From Haplosporangium gracile (Eukaryota > Mortierellomycota > Mortierellomycetes > Mortierellales > Mortierellaceae): DNA of 30,741 bases. The DNA is taken from NCBI GenBank assembly GCA_015499985.1, contig JAAAUF010000495.1:1-30741 (forward strand), in the 5' to 3' direction. The notes beneath the pieces were generated by a model. It did no database searches. It had not been told where the DNA came from and saw only the letters and a list, made by a program, of their open reading frames with translations. Positions 28,379 through 30,741 of this stretch are shown piece by piece (the stretch's first letter is position 1; each line of letters starts with the position of its first letter). The position numbers were made by a program, and so were the translations under genes.

Positions 28379-30374
28379 TTAAGCCTTCCAGCTGCCGTTG
28401 AGCTGCATCAGGGTGAGGACAGCATCCATGGGGTAATCGGCATCCATCATATGGCCAGCCTTGGACTCGTGTTCAGACTTGATGGGGGTGTTCATGACCA
28501 TCATGGTAGCCGATGCCTGTGTTGCTGGGTTGTTGGCCTCGATCTCGATCAGCTGACGTGCAAGGTTGGGGTCGGTCAGGACACCTGTGAGCTGCGCAAG
28601 GTCCAGATGGCTGCCGTTCTTCTTGACCAAATCATTCAGCGCCAGCGCTGTCTTGACCGTTGAAGGATCAAACTGGGGATGTGCGAGTTGGCTTGCTTGC
28701 AGTTGGTGAGCCTGGGCCTGTGCTTGAGCCTGTGCTTGGACGGCTGCAGCCTGCGCTGCAGCCTGCGCTTGTTGGTGAAGTGCAAGGTGTTCGTTCAGAG
28801 AAACCGTTGGTGTGGTGGGAGCGGGTGTTGGTTCCATCGATCCAGCCGAGTTGGGGTTTCTCCGCCTCTCCTTGTCCTTGCGCTTCATCTGGCGCTTTCC
28901 AAACTCTTCCTCGATCCAGCGCGATTTGTGTTCACTCTCCTGCTTGCCAAACAGCTTGTTGGCCCGCTTATTGACTCTGCACCGCAAATCATTGTCCTTG
29001 TCTATTCATTGATATTGAGTAGGTAAACAAGTGAGTAAGTGAGTGAGTGAGTGAGTATGTACATGGCGTATTATTAGTAATATATGCAAGCGTATCTGTG
29101 CGTGTGTTGTATGTAACCAAAAGGAGATTTAGTGGGACGTAGAACAAGGGCAGGTGTGACCCCGTTTTGGGCTTTGCCAATAGGAATCGTGACGGCGGAT
29201 ATCAACAAACACACGTCACAAAAAATTCTTTAAGGTGTCTGTGGACAGTGTTTGAGAGCACCAAAAAAAAATCACAATCACAAATAAAGCGGACTAAGAA
29301 AAAATCTGAGTGCCGAAGTTGGAAAAATAAGAGGTGCGAAGGAAGAGAGAGCGGCACATGAGGACTGTTTCCTAACCGCCTCGGACGAACCTTGCCCTGG
29401 GCAAGTCAAAGGGACTGGTTCTTTGGCGATGGGACTACTATTTTTTTTGTTTTTTGAACACCACTCTCTCTCGCTTGCTCAGAGTGCATCTACGAGAAAC
29501 TCGTATCTCAACGAACCATACGTTGCTTCGTTATTCAGGAGTCTGGAAGGGGGTATGGGGATAGATAGAATGTGAACAAAGAGGAAAAAGAAAGTAAGAG
29601 AGAAGAGGTTGGAGAGACCTCGTTTGATTTCTTGTAAAAAAGAAAAACTCTCAGGCATCATTGGGAACCAAGATAGAAGTGAAATATGTCGTTGCAAAAA
29701 CAACCGACCGAACAACAGCATCAACAGAACATATACGCGCAGCTGCTGAGTCAAACAGTGGTAAACAAAACAAAAACGAGCAAGGGTGTTCACAGAGACA
29801 AAAAGTCTGAATCTTAAACTCAGCTCCACATCATCTGTATTGACTTTCTTTCAGGAATCAACTCTGCACACAACCCATAAGAAAAGGCGAAGAGAGACGA
29901 AGGAAGAAGGGCAAGGTGTAAAAGGGAATGAAGAGGGAGAGGAGTGGCGAACACAATCAAGCTTTGGGGGTGGTGATGTTGTTATGGGTCACTGCTGTTG
30001 CTCCTTAGGCCCGTATGTGTATGTTGAAGAGGGGGAGGAGAGGGGTGTGGATAGCGTCAGACAACAATAAAAAAAAACTTACTGCGATCCTCGTTTGCTT
30101 CTCTCCATCGCTTTTTACGCTCCCTGTTGTCGTTACGGACGCGCTGGTTGATGAGGTCCTTCTTGAGGACCTCAGCGGGATCGAGTGGGGCGACTGCAGT
30201 TGCTGTTGCTGCTGTTGCTGTTGTTCCTGCTGCTGTAGAGGTAGTCGTGGTGGGGGTGGAGGGAGTTGTTGGTGTGGCCGGTGCTGAAGTACCAGAAAGG
30301 GCAGTCGCATGAGCAGTCGCAGCAAGCTGGTCCAAGGCTGCCTGTGCCTGGAAGGCGGTTTCATCACGAATCAT
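28379..30374 (-). CDS. Fungal DUF3020-like nuclear protein (putative transcription regulator)
   Basis: Two exons on the minus strand, 30083-30374 and 28379-29001, joined in phase 1 across a 1,081-bp intron; 304 aa. The intron splits a continuous conserved block: DNRERKKRWREANEDR in exon 1 and NKDNDLRCRVNKRANKLFG in exon 2, followed by RWIEEEFGKRQMKRKDK. This matches my memory of the fungal-specific DUF3020 domain (residues about 80-145), which is basic and found in presumed nuclear regulators; molecular function is unknown. Before it lies a Thr/Ala/Pro-rich segment. After it come an Ala-Gln repeat (AQAQAQAQAQAH), a Met-rich segment and an acidic end. The ATG at 30374 is the first that opens directly into non-repetitive protein; an upstream in-frame ORF looks like leader. 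Two stops, TAA TGA, close the frame. Confidence 0.8.
29002..30082 (-). other. 1,081-bp intron of the DUF3020-like gene
   Basis: About ten times the usual intron length here. It contains a GTGA-type repeat at 29031-29057 near its 3' end, and CCAAT at 29175-29179. A perfect CTTGCCC-T-GGGCAAG palindrome lies at 29391-29405, and TACGAG-AAA-CTCGTA at about 29490-29504. GA-rich DNA follows at 29880-29945. Translations across the conserved block show no extra exon is needed. It may hold an enhancer, an alternative promoter or a non-coding RNA. Confidence 0.65.
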
Positions 30375-30741
30375 GACAAAAGAGTTGAAAGAAATATATC
30401 GGCTGGCAAGAGGGACAAAGTGAGAGATAGCACAAAGGGCGAAGGTGTAGAGGTAACGCAGACAAATAGACAGTGGAAAGGAGGAGAGTAAGTGATAGAC
30501 TGCTTGAACCAAAGAACGAACAAGGACAGACCGATGGGGGGATGGAGGAGAGGGAGTGTTAGTTGTTGAGAGGAGAAAGGTTACAAACCAAGCACTTGTG
30601 ACTCTGTTTTTTATGCCTCCTCTATGCACGTGACATGTTGACTCGCCTAGCCGAGAGATGAAAATGAAAATGCGCGCACGACTCTATTATCCCTTACTTC
30701 GTTTTTGCGACAAATTTGTTGGTTAGTTTGCAAACATGGAG
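30375..30741. promoter_or_regulatory. Upstream region of the DUF3020-like gene
   Basis: 367 bp from the start codon to the window edge, CT-rich on the sense strand near the gene. The most specific site is a CACGTG palindrome at 30627-30632, within GTCACGTGC on the sense strand. No further ORF or RNA gene is supported. Confidence 0.5.
30627..30632. promoter_or_regulatory. CACGTG E-box
   Basis: The sense strand reads GTCACGTGC, matching the RTCACGTG core bound by Cbf1/USF-type bHLH factors, about 250 bp upstream of the start codon. The assignment to this gene is inference. Confidence 0.4.

Noticed and set aside
28660..29026. Plus-strand ORFs opposite the DUF3020-like gene
   Set aside because: The minus-strand reading has the conserved basic domain; these frames mirror its Ala-Gln repeat.
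29479..29829. 116-codon minus-strand ORF inside the long intron as an extra exon
   Set aside because: The conserved domain runs directly from exon 1 to exon 2 in matching phase, and this ORF has no recognisable features.
1..30741. Telomerase RNA gene or telomeric repeats near TERT
   Set aside because: No template-like run of one and a half CTAACCC units was seen; AACCCTAG at 1480 is too short.
1..30741. Transposon, LTR or CRISPR array
   Set aside because: No transposase or retrotransposon ORF, long terminal repeats, target-site pairs or regular spacer arrays. The only reverse transcriptase is TERT by its T, CP and QFP motifs.

Overview
This window is nuclear DNA from a filamentous fungus. 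Every protein-coding gene but one compact C-terminal exon set is split by short introns (mostly 76-130 bp). The introns have GTAAGT-like donors, CTAAC/CTGAC-like branch sequences (often followed by ACG) and TAG/CAG acceptors. Intergenic distances are short, and leaders are pyrimidine-rich on the sense strand. The gene content (an animal-style KDM4 demethylase with PHD and Tudor modules, an N-terminally complete TERT, VID27, and a DUF3020-like protein) and the intron style suggest an early-diverging lineage such as Mortierellomycota/Mucoromycota. That placement is inference. No mobile element, rRNA, intact tRNA or CRISPR was found.

Layout. 1-4035: gene-poor and low-complexity, with an (AG)n edge, a balanced-composition island near 1690-1930, then about 1.9 kb of CT-rich DNA leading into the first gene. 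4036-7567 (+): KDM4/JMJD2 histone demethylase, 6 exons. 7985-10439 (-): mitochondrial pentatricopeptide-repeat protein, 2 exons, convergent with KDM4. 10796-13193 (-): 6-phosphofructo-2-kinase with a mutated bisphosphatase half, 6 exons. 13526-17205 (-): XPF/Rad1 structure-specific endonuclease, 12 exons. 17355-18873 (-): unrecognised 268-residue helical protein, 7 exons. 19174-22327 (+): VID27, 10 exons, divergent from the previous gene across 300 bp. 22469-27868 (+): telomerase reverse transcriptase, 19 exons, starting 141 bp after VID27 stops. 28379-30374 (-): fungal DUF3020-like nuclear protein, 2 exons separated by a 1,081-bp intron. 30375-30741: its upstream region.

Exon-intron structures were derived by hand from splice sites, reading phase and family motifs. 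In every multi-exon gene the exon lengths sum to an intact reading frame. The genes do not form one pathway. Themes are chromatin (KDM4), genome and telomere maintenance (XPF, TERT), glycolytic control (PFK-2), mitochondrial RNA metabolism (PPR) and an unknown. The points most worth checking are: the loss of the catalytic histidine in the bisphosphatase half of PFK-2, an animal-like KDM4 with a single Tudor unit and a 177-residue insertion, a perfect 10-bp hairpin hiding a 3' splice site in XPF, a possible in-frame cryptic intron in the TERT C-terminal extension, short sequence words shared between introns of different genes, and the outlier intron of the last gene.
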